Assembly (NCBI GenBank): GCA_014871385.1
Contig: CM026426.1
Span: 59,744,084-59,808,083 of the forward strand
Reading direction: 5' to 3'
Length of the DNA: 64,000 nucleotides
From: Ceratodon purpureus
Taxonomy: Eukaryota; Streptophyta; Bryopsida; Pseudoditrichales; Ditrichaceae
Numbering within the stretch: position 1 is the stretch's first letter; each line of letters begins with the position of its first letter. The translations under genes were made by a program, and so were the position numbers. The notes below the pieces were generated by a model. It saw nothing but the letters and a program-made list of their open reading frames with translations. It was not told the DNA's origin and did no database searches. Of this stretch, positions 45,622 to 56,365 are shown piece by piece.

Positions 45622-46218
45622 GATAGAGGAAGAAAAGTTCGCGGCCAAAAGTCAACACTCTGTCTGGCGCTATAGGGACTTCCAACCCATCCCATTTGAT
45701 TTAATGCACCAAATATTTCGCATCTGCATCTATCTAAAGGGCCGAGAAGTATGGAAAGTGGTAATTCGCGCGCTTTCTCACACCCCCAAATGTGGAGGGA
45801 CGAATGGTCATCCATGATTCCCGCCTATTTTCAAAACTCAAGCGGCATGAAAACGGTCACACGTTAGAGAATGACCTCTGGAATCGTCCCCGCTCGAAGT
45901 CTTTTCTCTACTCACTTGCTTCACTCGTGTGTAGGAGCTCTCGGCGCTCACTTGGAGGTGGTTGTTTTCTGGGCGGAAGCTGTATTGCGCCGTTTCTCTT
46001 GTACGTCTTCTCTTTAGTTTTCTCCGATCATCAGTACATCTCATTGATTGCTGGTTGTTGTATGCTTGAGATTGTTTCAATTCATGGTGTATTAGCAGTG
46101 TCTCTCTTTACTACTTGGAAACGTTTGAGAGCGGACACTGTAAGCGTACTCTGAGTCTGCGACTCTGAATTCCGACGATGTAAGCACCTATTAAAGCGCC
46201 GCTTTTTGCGGACGGCAG

Positions 46219-46334
46219 TTTAGCTCGACTCGAGCTAAACTGCTGCATCCAAAGGGCAGCAGCACTTTAGCTCGAGTCGAGCTAAACTGCTGCTTCCCAT
46301 AGTCCAGGAACAGTTTAGCTCGACTCGAGCTAAA
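46219..46334. repeat. Three palindromes upstream of gene A, copy 2
   Basis: Perfect copies start at 46219, 46266 and 46314, against five in copy 1. Their spacing (47-48 bases) equals that in copy 1. Confidence 0.85.
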
Positions 46335-46428
46335 CTTCTGCTGGGATATGTTCTCAAATTCAAAGATGAATTTTCTTCAAGGAGTATAATATGTTCTAAT
46401 AAAATTGGATCTGTTGCATTCCGGTACA

Positions 46429-48863
46429 ATGGACTATGTCTCAGATGACGAGGTACGCGTTGAAGTGCCCGTAAACCCAGACCTTCCAGACTTCGTGGTT
46501 GTACCCTCAAGACAATGGCAGAACAAGACTGTAACAATATATAGTGACGACAATATCCCGTTAGCAGAGGGTTTGATCCGGAACCCACGGTCCAGCTTGG
46601 TATCTGACACAATTGGTCCCCTTGGTGATTCCGTTGTCGTCGTCCAGGTATCACGTTCTTTGGTCCAAGAAGAGTCAGAGGATGATTGGAGGTACTCCTT
46701 CAAAACGTGGCCTATCAGCCACGTCTATCTGGATGGAGTTAGCCTAGAGCACCGTAGTCAACGTGATGTGTATAACCGTTGGGTTGCGGAGCGTAACCGA
46801 TCCCTGGGAGATCGTACCCGATCGTATGATAACTCCTCTAGGAATGCCCCCCCCACCTATATCACGTCACGCTGAGTTTCTGATGACCTAGCCATCAATC
46901 AACTCTGTAGCGGCAAACACGTGCTGCGCTCACCTATGCGTCCAACACTATCCTAGAGATAAAATCTCTATTCTACAGTCGCGTATGTACGACAAGACCA
47001 CAGTGCAGTTCCGTAACCACATAAAACTCGACGTGCATAGACAGATTCACAAGAATTCAGCGGGGAGGAGTGTGGTGACTCTGGAGGGCATAGATGTTTG
47101 CCCCTTCGCCTGGATGAAGATTATGGGAATGAGCTCCAGTACATTTTATAGAAATGCCAAGTATGCTGCTGCTGGTTTCGAAGCTCAATTTCACGGTAAT
47201 ACTGGTTTACGTAAACCTCGAAATCACACAGTGGTAGCAACTGCCGTCCTAGGGGCCATCCTTGACAAGCATGCCGACCACATGCCCCACAAGAGTCGTG
47301 TTCTGCCTTCAGGGGAGACAGTTGTAGCTAAAGTTCTGCCTTCCAGTTTCAAATGGAAGGAACAGATTCCGATCCTTGATGAACATCTAACGGACTGTGG
47401 ATTGCCTCCTATGTCCGCTTCTAATTTGAGCAAGATCAGGAGGCTTAGCTATCCAGAATATTACGCCAAACGGGCAGGAGACAACTTCGCTCGTTGCTCA
47501 AAATGTGATGAGTTCCAGTGGCAGAAGAAGTTGACGTTAACAGGATCTCAGGCGTCCCTGTGATGGTCTAAGAAAATGAGGTTGCACAATGACTCTGCAA
47601 TGGCGCATAGGGACTTGTACTACCTATATCGATTCAGGTCGAAGGCTACTCCTCATGAAGTTCTTACAATTATGCATGATAAGATGGACCACTCCAAGAC
47701 AGCGTCGCCGGCCTTATCCCACAAGGTCAAACACTTAGACGGTCTCATGAAGCTTCCTCTCGCTGTCACCGGAATGCTTGCTCATGGGCATGTGGACCAG
47801 CGTTACGCCCATTATGGCCTTGACATTTACTCACACGACGTTAATTACATGGTTGGATCGTTTGCGAAGCTCCTTCGGGATCTTGAGTCACCCCCTAAAT
47901 CCACCTCTAGGGAACTCTTTCAAGAAAATCCATCCCACCCATTGTATGCCGCGCTTTTGCATGGTTCAGAGATGTGTTTGGATCCTCTTGGCCCTCCTCC
48001 TGAGGTTCCTGTTGCTGCCAAACCCTTGCCTCCCATTCTTAACGTCCAAATGGATAACGCTGTCAGTGATAACAAGAATAGATTTGTATTTTCATTCTGG
48101 TCCCTATTAGTCGCGAAGCGGGTGTTTTGCGAAGTGTACGTGAATTTCAACCTGGTCGGCCATACTCATGACGATATTGATGCCCTTTTTGGGCAATGGA
48201 GCATGGCTTTGCGGAGGGAGGACTTCCCCACAGTACCTCTCCTCATGAAGTCCTTCATGAAAAATGAAGTTGTACCAACAATTCCTCATCTCATTCAGGA
48301 GGTCCCAGATTTCAAGAAATTCATCGCGGAGTGGATGCTTGATGGCGACGATACATTAATGGGTCACACTAAAGCTCATCAGTTCAAATTCTATGTAGAT
48401 TCTTCAGGATGCCCAGTCATGAAGTATAAAATCTTCTGTCACGACGACGACTGGTTGCCAAAAGGAGATGGTTGTGGCATCAAGTTGTGGAAGGAGGATT
48501 CAGAAGGTCGGTCTTTATGGCCCTGTGGTGTTCCTTGTGCCGTGGCGCCTCGCGAGATGCGGCACCTGCCTGATGTGATTAAGGGCTTGTCGGGTTTTGT
48601 AGATCATTGGGAGAGGCTATCTTCGGATTCAGTCCAGTCCAGAAGAATCTATGAGCCAGTCTCATACTATTGGAACGATGTTAAAGAGGCTCTTTCCATC
48701 CCCTTTGATGCAGTCCCCACCTTGGAGCATGGTTTCTGGCCATCCACTTGGCTCGCTCATTCCGTCGAAGACGAGTTTCAGGAAGATGGAACTTTGCGCG
48801 AGGAGTTCGCAGAGGATGATCACTTTGTTGGTCACAAACGAGATCGCCCAGGACCGTCCTTCC
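46429..48863 (+). pseudogene. Gene A, copy 2, first part, interrupted by hAT insertion
   Basis: Frames at 46429-46875, 46985-47563 and 47576-48863 match those of copy 1 almost exactly; only a few residues differ in about 780. The same in-frame TGA (47561-47563) is present, and a run of eight C bases replaces seven near 46857. Coding breaks at 48863, directly at the 8-bp duplication of the hAT element, and resumes at 63492. The insertion adds a premature stop, so this copy is inactive. Confidence 0.82.
48856..48863 (+). repeat. 8-bp target-site duplication, left copy
   Basis: GTCCTTCC is repeated exactly at 63492-63499 and occurs once in uninterrupted gene A of copy 1 (5253-5260 on the other strand). 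An 8-bp duplication is the hallmark of hAT insertion. Confidence 0.95.
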
Positions 48864-48882
48864 CATGGTTGTCATAATGGAC

Positions 48883-49015
48883 GGACGGGCCAAAAAATTG
48901 TCGTGTAGTCACGTGACGAACGTGACGGACGGTTATCGGACGGACGGTTATCGGACGGGCTCCCGACCGCGAGCAAAATTACTGTCCTCACAGTTTACTA
49001 CTGTTTACCATGGGT
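48883..49015 (+). repeat. Left subterminal GGACGG repeats of hAT
   Basis: Just inside the TIR, GGACGG and TGACGGACGGTTATC-like units recur several times (48880-48965). The right end has similar ACGGACTAACGGACGG units at 63410-63472. Subterminal repeats of this kind bind hAT transposases in known elements; that role is inferred here. Confidence 0.65.
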
Positions 49016-49290
49016 GGCGCCCGTCGTCGTGTCCGCGCGCGTCTTTGCGCCTGTTCGCGCCGGTCATTTGTGGCTGTTCGCGCCCGTCGTCAGTCTCGCG
49101 CGCGCGCGGTGATCGCGCCCGATTACCCTCGCCCGACCAGGGTCGCCCGCGCCCGTCGTCAGTCTCGCGCGCGCGCGGTGATCGCGCCCGATTACCCTCG
49201 CCCAATCAGGGTCGCCCGCGCCCGTAACATGCTCGCGCCCGTAGCAGCCTGCGCGCGCCCAACCTGCTCGCGCCCACACTGTCGGCCCCG
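49016..49290 (+). promoter_or_regulatory. CGCGCCCG array 1
   Basis: Dense copies of CGCGCCCG, often as TCGCGCCCGT, including a tandem ~60-base duplication around 49080-49220. The array ends just before a TATA box at 49295. It behaves like a CpG-rich promoter or binding-site array. Arg-rich frames across it are compositional artefacts. Confidence 0.7.
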
Positions 49291-49294
49291 TGAG

Positions 49295-49300
49295 TATAAA
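49295..49300 (+). promoter_or_regulatory. TATA box of coiled-coil ORF
   Basis: TATAAA lies directly after array 1. About 50 bases on comes a leader block (about 49350-49375) nearly shared with 50330-50360, containing TTGCCTTCAACAGCCC and GGGTAGCTGATTGC. Confidence 0.6.
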
Positions 49301-49442
49301 TTGCCACCCTCCTCCACTGATTTCGCACCCCCCCACTTTGTGCATTTTGCCTTCAACAGCCCAAGGGTAGCTGATTGCTTAGTGCTACGGTGGGTTTCTC
49401 AACATTCGGTGTACCGTCCAACATGAATTCCAACGCCTGCAA

Positions 49443-49826
49443 TTGCCAACAAGTCAAGTCCATTATGATTTAACGAATGGTGCTACTCCACCGGGCACTG
49501 CACAGCGAACGGACACAGTTATTTGGTCAAAGCTGGAGCGACTCCGTCAACTGATTGAGTTCTTTAAGGATTGGATCTCTCGCCGTGACAAATTGGTGGC
49601 CTACGCAGAGAATGGACGCCCTCTGCCTCCAACCACTGAAGAGCAGTTGGCAACCCAAGCGATTGTCGAAGAACTTGACTGTGAGATTGGCGATCTCATC
49701 AAAGAACTGAAGAAGGAGATGGCAATACTTTGTGTCCCCAATATTGTCTCTAGTGCTCAAACGAACCATTTCGAGACGCACTTGAAAGACCTAGAGGACC
49801 GGTACCTAGAGTGCATGGCACTGTAA
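49443..49826 (+). CDS. Small coiled-coil protein of hAT element (about 127 aa)
   Basis: The open frame encodes an acidic, Leu/Glu/Lys-rich helix-forming protein (KLERLRQLIEFFKDW, LIKELKKEMAIL) ending in TAA. No family was recognised. The frame has no usable ATG at its 5-prime end: the first codon is TTG, and the nearest upstream ATG (49423) opens a different, 16-codon frame. A spliced start, a small frameshift or non-AUG initiation are all possible. A TATA box and a leader shared with the next gene argue that the unit is transcribed. It could be an accessory or partner protein. Confidence 0.45.
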   Translation: MPTSQVHYDLTNGATPPGTAQRTDTVIWSKLERLRQLIEFFKDWISRRDKLVAYAENGRPLPPTTEEQLATQAIVEELDCEIGDLIKELKKEMAILCVPNIVSSAQTNHFETHLKDLEDRYLECMAL

Positions 49827-49936
49827 TCAACATTACAATGAAGTGATACATTTCCAAAATAAATAAAGTATTCTTTTTTAACTCTGAATTTGCAAGTCCT
49901 CTTTGGTTACTCTGATTTTTAACAGTGTTCTAGGTT

Positions 49937-50276
49937 GTGGTGGCGCCCGTCCTGGCCCACTGCTCGCGCCCGTCCATTCAGCGTTGGCGCCCGACGGTCG
50001 CGCCCGTACAGTTCGGATCGCGCCCGAAAATATCCGCGCGCCCGCGTCGACGTCCGCGCGCGCGCCCCTTCGGTACCCGGACGACGCCCGCTCGCGCGCG
50101 GTAAAACCCGCGCGCGCCCGTCATATACCCGCCACTGAACCGCTCGCGCCCGTTGATATCCGCGCGGGCGCGGACGGATACACGGCCGAAACCCCGCCGT
50201 CGGTGCCCGCGCGCGCCCGTCGGGTTTCCGCTCGCGCCCGTAGCAGGCTGTTCGCGCCCGTTCCCTGGCGCCCGTG
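49937..50276 (+). promoter_or_regulatory. CGCGCCCG array 2
   Basis: A second GC-rich array made of TCGCGCCCGT and CGCGCGCCC units, running to a TATA box at 50279. It sits between the small ORF and the 850-aa gene. The apparent proteins on both strands are Arg/Ala-rich artefacts. Confidence 0.7.
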
Positions 50277-50278
50277 AC

Positions 50279-50285
50279 TATAAAA
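50279..50285 (+). promoter_or_regulatory. TATA box of RING-like gene
   Basis: TATAAAA is followed by a C-run and the same leader block as at the first gene. A possible leader intron (GTGGGT near 50374 to TTCTCCAG near 50420) precedes the coding start. Confidence 0.65.
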
Positions 50286-50562
50286 GGGCGATTTCCCACC
50301 TCATTTTGCACTCCCCCCCCCCTTTGAGCACCTTGCCTTCAACAGCCCCCGGGTAGCTGATTGCGTGGTACTCAGGTGGGTCCCAGCACTCTGACACGTG
50401 TCCTTGTTTTTATTCTCCAGAACTCTATGGTGTCTGTGTATTACATTTGAGAATTTTGTAAATGTTTATAATTTGTAAATGTGATTGAGGTTCTGGGGTA
50501 GTCGTAGGCTTTTAATTTTGCACCTTCGGAAGACTTCGAAGAACGATCTACCTCGAGCAGAC

Positions 50563-53115
50563 ATGGAACGGCAACAACCAGCACTCACGGCGGCAGAGCA
50601 GAGGAAAAAGCAAAAGGATGCGGGACGGCCCAGGCATGGAAACCTCCAACATAAGAGGGTCCACGTCTTATTGAATCCAGCAAAGCTGGCATTCAGAGGG
50701 TGGGAAGCTGCATCGCAACCGTGGACTCTAGCAACGTGTGAACAATTCATTGAATGGTGCCACATTGGGAAGTTATTCCCGTTGCACCGTCATAAATGCA
50801 ATCGTCAATCAAACAAGGCAAACATGAAATATTGCAAGAACCGTCAGTTCGGGAGGCGGTGTTTGGAGGTGTGGCAGGTCCTATACAACCAGGCGATGAA
50901 CGAGAGGAATGAGGTTCCGCTCTTTATTTGTAGAATGGTATATGCCGAGGTAGTGCTTCATAGGCAGGTGGATTGGAGGACCATACGGTTGACTCCTAGC
51001 GTCCACCGGCGTCCACATGAGATGGCGATACCTACGGGGGTCCTAAGATTCCCAGGTGTGGACTGGGCATACTTGGATGATCCTGAGGATCAAGCGCCTG
51101 TTCAATGGAGTGACTCAGGGGAGGATAGTGATTCTGATGGTACGGTAGACCGTCCCCCTCAGTCACAGACAAGAGCAGCGACTAGTGCTAGAATCACACG
51201 GTTAAAAAAGAAGGATCCTGAGCTAGCTGCCTGTTTGTCGACGAGGAATCGTGCACCGCCTGCAAATCCTACTGGACCGGGTATTCCTCATCAGGCTCCT
51301 CTAGCAATCGTCGGGGGCCCAAGCAATGTTGATGTTGCTCCTCCAATATTAGTTCCACAGATTGCGGGCCCGAGCAATGTTGATGTAGCTCCTCATGTAC
51401 TGAATCCACAGATTGCGGGCCCGAGCAATGTAATGGAAGATGATGACACTGGGTTTGCAGATGAGTTGGAGGCTACAATAGCCGCCGCTGATGCCCAGGG
51501 CCTGCAAGTCGATGCATTGCAGAAGGAGCTGGAAGGAAAAAATGCAATAATTTCTGAGATGGAGAAGACTATCCAGAACTTGTACGAGGAAGCTGATAGG
51601 ATGAATGAGATTATACGGAAGCAGTATGAAGAGATTTCGCAACTTAGATCTGCGAAGACTCCGACTTACGTACCCGAAGCAAGCCAAGCTCCAATCCCTG
51701 GTAGCCCTGGAATGAACGAGGAAGACGTGAATGCCATCATTGAATCGGCCACGCACGGTCTCCTGGAAGATACCCCGGTCCGAGTTCCCCGCAAGCCAAT
51801 CATTCCATTCGCGTCATCAAGTCAAGTGATGCACCCCCCCCAGCGGCAAATCATGTTCGTAGATTCTCAAGAGACGGAGGACTCTTTGGGATTTCAACAG
51901 CCATCAGTACCCACTGTCTCCGAATTGCAAGCTACCAACGGGATGCTCAGAAAGTATCTGATCGAGATGAGCAGACAGTACTACCAATGGAAGATTGCAT
52001 GCATCATGAACGTCGACCGTTTCAGACAGATGCGCGCTGAGTTCGAGAGGATTGACCGCGACTACCTCCAGCTTAACTCCAAGAGAGATTTCGGACTTAC
52101 CTCGTGGGCAGATCCAAATGAAATGTTCCCTGACAGCCTACCGATGATTGGTAAAGCAATAGATTGGACGCGGTTGGGGTGGGAGTACAAGACCGCCATA
52201 TCCAATGAGAAGATCGCTAAAAATGCAAAGCCAAGCTTGCTCTGGCCCAATCCAGCGAAGTATGTGTTGGATGGAACCCACTGTGCAATTTGTACCAATC
52301 TATTTGGGCCAGAGGGGGGCTGGCAATTGGGATCCTGTCAATGCATGTATCATCCACAATGCTTGATTTCCCATGCCTTGATACGTCGGAAGTGTGCAGT
52401 ATGTAAGGCCCCCTTACACAAGCGTTTTTATGAGCAATTCGGCCTAGTGAATTGGATGCCACCGCATTGGGAGCTAAATAAGGAAAATACTCCTGACTTT
52501 CCGGACAAGTGGGGTGAAGACTTGATTTGGAATTGGCTTATGGGAATGCACCAGTCCTATGTTAAACAAATGAGCGATCAGTGGAGGTGGGACCAGAAAC
52601 CTGCGGAGATTGTACGGATCTGCCACGAACTCATCAAGGGCGGGACGGAGGAGGAACTTGAGGGAAGGAGGAATTTCTTCTACCAAGTGCTACATGGGTA
52701 TTGGGATATTCAAACTTGTACATTCCAGTACGGCCCCCATCCTCTTGGATTTAAGTGGAATTCCAAAGGGGAGTTGGTTGCGGATCAGATCAAGGAGTTG
52801 CACGACATGACTGCAGAGGATTTCCGGATCGCTGAGGATGTACAAACCGCGGAATCTGAATGGGATATATTGTTCAAGAATCAAGCCGTGGATTTCCTAT
52901 GTGCTGAAGTGGCTCCGGAGGTCGTAACAGTGCTCCGTCGGATGCGCAACAACAACTTCATGGAAGCAATGCTTGGAGGAGATGGCATAGCGAAGAGAAC
53001 CCGTTCTGCCAAGCGGAAACTCATCGCCAACGATGGGGCAGAAAGTAGTGCAGCAGGTACCTCTCGTGCTCGACACGATGAGGGTGGATCGAGTTCCTCT
53101 GCACCGGGCACGTGA
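50563..53115 (+). CDS. 850-aa coiled-coil/RING-like protein of hAT element
   Basis: ATG at 50563 starts a single-exon 850-aa protein. The N-terminal 170 residues are a basic, Cys/His/Trp-containing domain. Next come an acidic Ser/Asp stretch, a short repeat (AGPSNVDVAP, two or three times), a coiled coil at about residues 320-380 and a second helical region near 490-530. A RING-like zinc site has Cys574, Cys577, Cys592/594, His597, Cys600, His604, Cys611 and Cys614. The tail is Ser-rich with a basic KRTRSAKRK motif. RING proteins are often ubiquitin ligases, but whether this one is cannot be judged. The layout resembles gene K, suggesting different transposons use related accessory proteins. 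Confidence 0.7.
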   Translation: MERQQPALTAAEQRKKQKDAGRPRHGNLQHKRVHVLLNPAKLAFRGWEAASQPWTLATCEQFIEWCHIGKLFPLHRHKCNRQSNKANMKYCKNRQFGRRCLEVWQVLYNQAMNERNEVPLFICRMVYAEVVLHRQVDWRTIRLTPSVHRRPHEMAIPTGVLRFPGVDWAYLDDPEDQAPVQWSDSGEDSDSDGTVDRPPQSQTRAATSARITRLKKKDPELAACLSTRNRAPPANPTGPGIPHQAPLAIVGGPSNVDVAPPILVPQIAGPSNVDVAPHVLNPQIAGPSNVMEDDDTGFADELEATIAAADAQGLQVDALQKELEGKNAIISEMEKTIQNLYEEADRMNEIIRKQYEEISQLRSAKTPTYVPEASQAPIPGSPGMNEEDVNAIIESATHGLLEDTPVRVPRKPIIPFASSSQVMHPPQRQIMFVDSQETEDSLGFQQPSVPTVSELQATNGMLRKYLIEMSRQYYQWKIACIMNVDRFRQMRAEFERIDRDYLQLNSKRDFGLTSWADPNEMFPDSLPMIGKAIDWTRLGWEYKTAISNEKIAKNAKPSLLWPNPAKYVLDGTHCAICTNLFGPEGGWQLGSCQCMYHPQCLISHALIRRKCAVCKAPLHKRFYEQFGLVNWMPPHWELNKENTPDFPDKWGEDLIWNWLMGMHQSYVKQMSDQWRWDQKPAEIVRICHELIKGGTEEELEGRRNFFYQVLHGYWDIQTCTFQYGPHPLGFKWNSKGELVADQIKELHDMTAEDFRIAEDVQTAESEWDILFKNQAVDFLCAEVAPEVVTVLRRMRNNNFMEAMLGGDGIAKRTRSAKRKLIANDGAESSAAGTSRARHDEGGSSSSAPGT

Positions 53116-53461
53116 CGTCGTGGAGATCCATGAGTGAAGACCACGTTTTGTAAAAAGATATCGGAATATAAATACATGTAGATGGCATAGGGGTATGGAT
53201 AGGTTTGGGATTACATTCACATGTTTAATGTTTGTTAAACTCAAACAATGGATGATAATTTGCTTTTGTAAATCATTGTCGTGATTCTCAAGACGCTTTT
53301 ATGCTCCCTTCATAATACATTGGCCTCTCTTTTTTGGATTGCCAATCATGTTATTCATTCCGCCCGTTGTCTCATCTCCTTCCATCGTATGATAAGTGTA
53401 TAAATATCTCTGTTGCACACCAAAATGTTTAATATGGACAGTGGATTTAAGTCACGCTAAG
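53116..53461. other. 3-prime flank of the RING-like gene
   Basis: AT-rich sequence with no gene; probably the untranslated end of the preceding gene. It ends in the direct repeat TGGATTTAAGTCACGCTAAG that flanks the next insertion. Confidence 0.4.
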
Positions 53462-53619
53462 GGTCCCTTCACACCTGGAGGTGTGTACCACCGGCTACCG
53501 ACTGTCTAACTCCGGGCCCTCCAAAAAACCCGTTTCCGATTCACAGGGTTCGAGTTAATTTACAGGGGGTTGGGTCTCGTGATAGGCCAGAGTCGGGGAT
53601 CGGGGGCTGGGGTTCTTGC
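53462..53619 (+). mobile_element. 158-bp SINE-like insertion with 20-bp duplication
   Basis: A 158-base block is flanked by exact 20-base direct repeats (53442-53461 and 53620-53639, TGGATTTAAGTCACGCTAAG). Long duplications of this kind are made by LINE-driven target-primed insertion. The insert contains GGGTTCGAG, close to the B box of RNA polymerase III promoters, but no clear A box or A tail. A SINE or another short retroposed RNA fits best; identity is not established. Confidence 0.55.
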
Positions 53620-53706
53620 TGGATTTAAGTCACGCTAAGAGAACTTCAGTTATTGTAAGTGTATTTAACTTATGGACTGAATTTTATGTTACGTGGATTT
53701 GAACTC

Positions 53707-54330
53707 TGATCCCGCCCGCATGGTCGCGCGCGTTTGCGCGCGCCCGTAGTGTGCGTACTCGCGCGCGCGCGAACCTGCCCCAGCGAGAATAAAACCAGGA
53801 TTACGCCCGCCCGTGCGCGCGCGCACGAACTGCTCGCGCGCGTGCGAAGTGCTCGCGCCCGTCGCGCCCACAGCGCGCGAACGGATACTGAAATGTGGAA
53901 CACCCGACGGTGTCTCCGTCGTTTGGCTCGCGCCCGATTCCGCATGCGCCCGCCCGATTTCGCGCGCGCCCGACAGTGCACGCGTGCGCGCACTGCAACC
54001 TGGGTGGGGGACTAATTTTTCTCCCCAAACTCTCTTTTCCATTTGCCCGCGCCCGTACGCGCGCGCGCGTCCTGATCGCGCCCGTCAAACCAACCGCGCG
54101 CGCGCGGTCGCGTGATTCTGAATCTCTTCCTCCCCCACAATGTCCCCCGCATTTCGTTCGCGCCCAATTTCGCGCGCGCCCGATTGCGCGCGCCCGTCAA
54201 TACTCGCGCGCGCGCACTGCAACCATGTCATGGAAGTAATTTCTCCCCATTCAGTCCCTCGTTCCATTTGCACGCGCCCGGACGCGCTCGCGCCCATCAA
54301 TGCGGGCGCCCGTTTTGCACGCGCCCAAGC
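53707..54330 (+). promoter_or_regulatory. CGCGCCCG array 3
   Basis: A long GC-rich array with many CGCGCCCG and CGCGCGCG units. It includes two related sub-blocks in which CTGCAACC... and TTTCTCCCC...TTCCATTTGC alternate with GC units (about 53990-54055 and 54205-54280), so it grew by duplication. No gene follows directly, unlike the arrays before genes. Confidence 0.6.
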
Positions 54331-54439
54331 ACTCCAACAACATCACTCAAATAAATTTTATGATTCCACCACTCTCCCATGGTATCCCCTTGTTTTTATT
54401 AAATAATCCCACACTCTCTAAATTTTTAATTGTTTTTTT

Positions 54440-55620
54440 TCCCCCTCTTTGAACACTACGTTTTTATTTAACTCGTAATCTCATTTTGTCTGTTCATTTT
54501 TATAATATACTAAAGGTAGTAAATCTTCATGTCGACCCAGAGTCACATGAAGATCCTCTAAGCGCCTGAGTTCAGCTGATTTATATCCACTATTTTTTTT
54601 TTTCCCACTGTTTTTTTTTTCCCCCTTCGTTGAACACTACGCTTTTATTTAATTCCTTCTTTCATTTCGTTTGTTCAATTTTATAATTCCACCTCTCCCC
54701 CTTCTTCCCGCCTTATTTTTATTCAATACTTCTACGCTCTGTAATTTGTTTTATATTTTTATTTCCCTTTCGTTGAACACTACGCTTTCATTTAATACCT
54801 TCTCTCATTTTGTTTGTTCATTTTTATAATTCCACCTCTAGTCTATCCTCCCGCCTTATATTTATTCAATACTCCTACGCTCTTTAATTCCTTTTTTTTT
54901 TTCCCCCTTCGTTGAACACTACGCTTTTATTTAATTCCTTCTTTCATTTCGTTTGTTCAATTTTATAATTCCACCTCTCCCCCTTCTTCCCGCCTTATTT
55001 TTATTCAATACTTCTACGCTCTGTAATTTGTTTTATATTTTTTTTTCCCCTTCGTTGAACACTACGCTTTCATTTAATACCTTCTCTCATTTTGTTTGTT
55101 CATTTTTATAATTCCACCTCTAGTCTATCCTCCCGCCTTATATTTATTCAATACTCCTACGCTCTTTAATTCCTTTTTTTTTTTCCCCCTTCGTTGAACA
55201 CTACGCTTTTATTTAATTCCTTCTTTCATTTCGTTTGTTCAATTTTATAATTCCACCTCTCCCCCTTCTTCCCGCCTTATTTTTATTCAATACTTCTACG
55301 CTCTGTAATTTGTTTTATATTTTTTTTTCCCCTTCGTTGAACACTACGCTTTTATTTAATTCCTTCTTTCATTTCGTTTGTTCAATTTTATAATTCCACC
55401 TCTCCCCCTTCTTCCCGCCTTATTTTTATTCAATACTTCTACGCTCTGTAATTTGTTTTATATTTTTTTTTCCCCTTCGTTGAACACTACGCTTTTATTT
55501 AATTCCTTCTTTCATTTCGTTTGTTCATTTTTATAATTCCACATCTCCCCCATCCTCCCGCCTTATTTTTATTCAATACTCCTATGCTATTTAATTTGTT
55601 TTTTTATTTTTTTCTTCATT
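54440..55620 (+). repeat. Satellite within hAT, ~142-bp unit, about eight copies
   Basis: GTTGAACACTACGC recurs at about 54630, 54773, 54913, 55056, 55195, 55338 and 55481, spaced 139-143 bases apart. Units contain TTATAATTCCACCTCT, CCCGCCTTAT and long T runs, and two alternating subtypes (CTCCCCCTTC or TAGTCTATCC) suggest dimers in the first half. There is no coding sequence. It lies between arrays 3 and 4. Confidence 0.9.
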
Positions 55621-55784
55621 TTATAAATTTGAATGCCTATTCGTTTACTTTTTTTTTTTTTTTTTTTCTTTTGGGTACTCTAATCTCCCATACTAATGTA
55701 TGGTATTTCAGTGTAGTCCAGTCTCTCCCTTAAGCTTTATTTTTTTTCTTTTTTTGAACTTACGACTTTTAAACTTCATTGAGC

Positions 55785-56033
55785 GCGCCCTGTTGGATCG
55801 CGCGCGTCCGAACGCGCCCGCAGGCGCCGGCGCGGTGGTGTCCGCAGTGGACCCACTGAACCTGCCCACGCGCGCGCGCGCACACTCGCGACCGCGCCCG
55901 CAAGTACGCGCGCGCGCCTGCTTGTTCGACGCGCGCACGCGTCGTCCCCGACCTGCGCTCGCCCTGCTCGCGCCCACCCGTTCGCGCGCGCCTGCTCGCG
56001 CCCCACGCCGCCTGCGCGCGCGCTCGGGGTTTC
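55785..56033 (+). promoter_or_regulatory. CGCGCCCG array 4
   Basis: A short GC-rich array of CGCGCCCG and CGCGCGCGC units after a T-rich tract. No TATA box or gene follows closely; the hAT transposase promoter is the next array. Confidence 0.55.
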
Positions 56034-56365
56034 AACTGGATTAGTGCAGTAACTAGTAAAATTTATCCCATATTTTAAGTTAACACTCCCTGAGGTTAGC
56101 TTAAAACGACTTACCTTCCACTAGGAGGGCAGAAACATGAGGGGCGAAATGACAACCTGCTCTAGTTCTTAGACATGTGTGAATGGAGTGGTTTGTCCTT
56201 TCGCACTGTCATGTTTCTCATTTTTTTTACTAAAATAGGGTTCCTTTTAATGTAGATGTGCACGTGTATGTAGTTCACACACTTTAATTTATTTAAATTT
56301 TATTCATTTTATCCCCTCGTTGTTACTTCTTCTCATAGAATTGAGGTGGTCAAATCGATCCCGGC

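Noticed and set aside
49010-49426. Arg/Ala/Pro-rich open frames across the GC arrays (also 49903-50311, 53670-54406, 55700-56044, 56304-56827, 60566-61171, 63002-63395)
   Set aside because: They follow the CGCGCCCG repeat in every frame and on both strands, have unnatural composition, and lack domains; stop codons are simply rare in such DNA.
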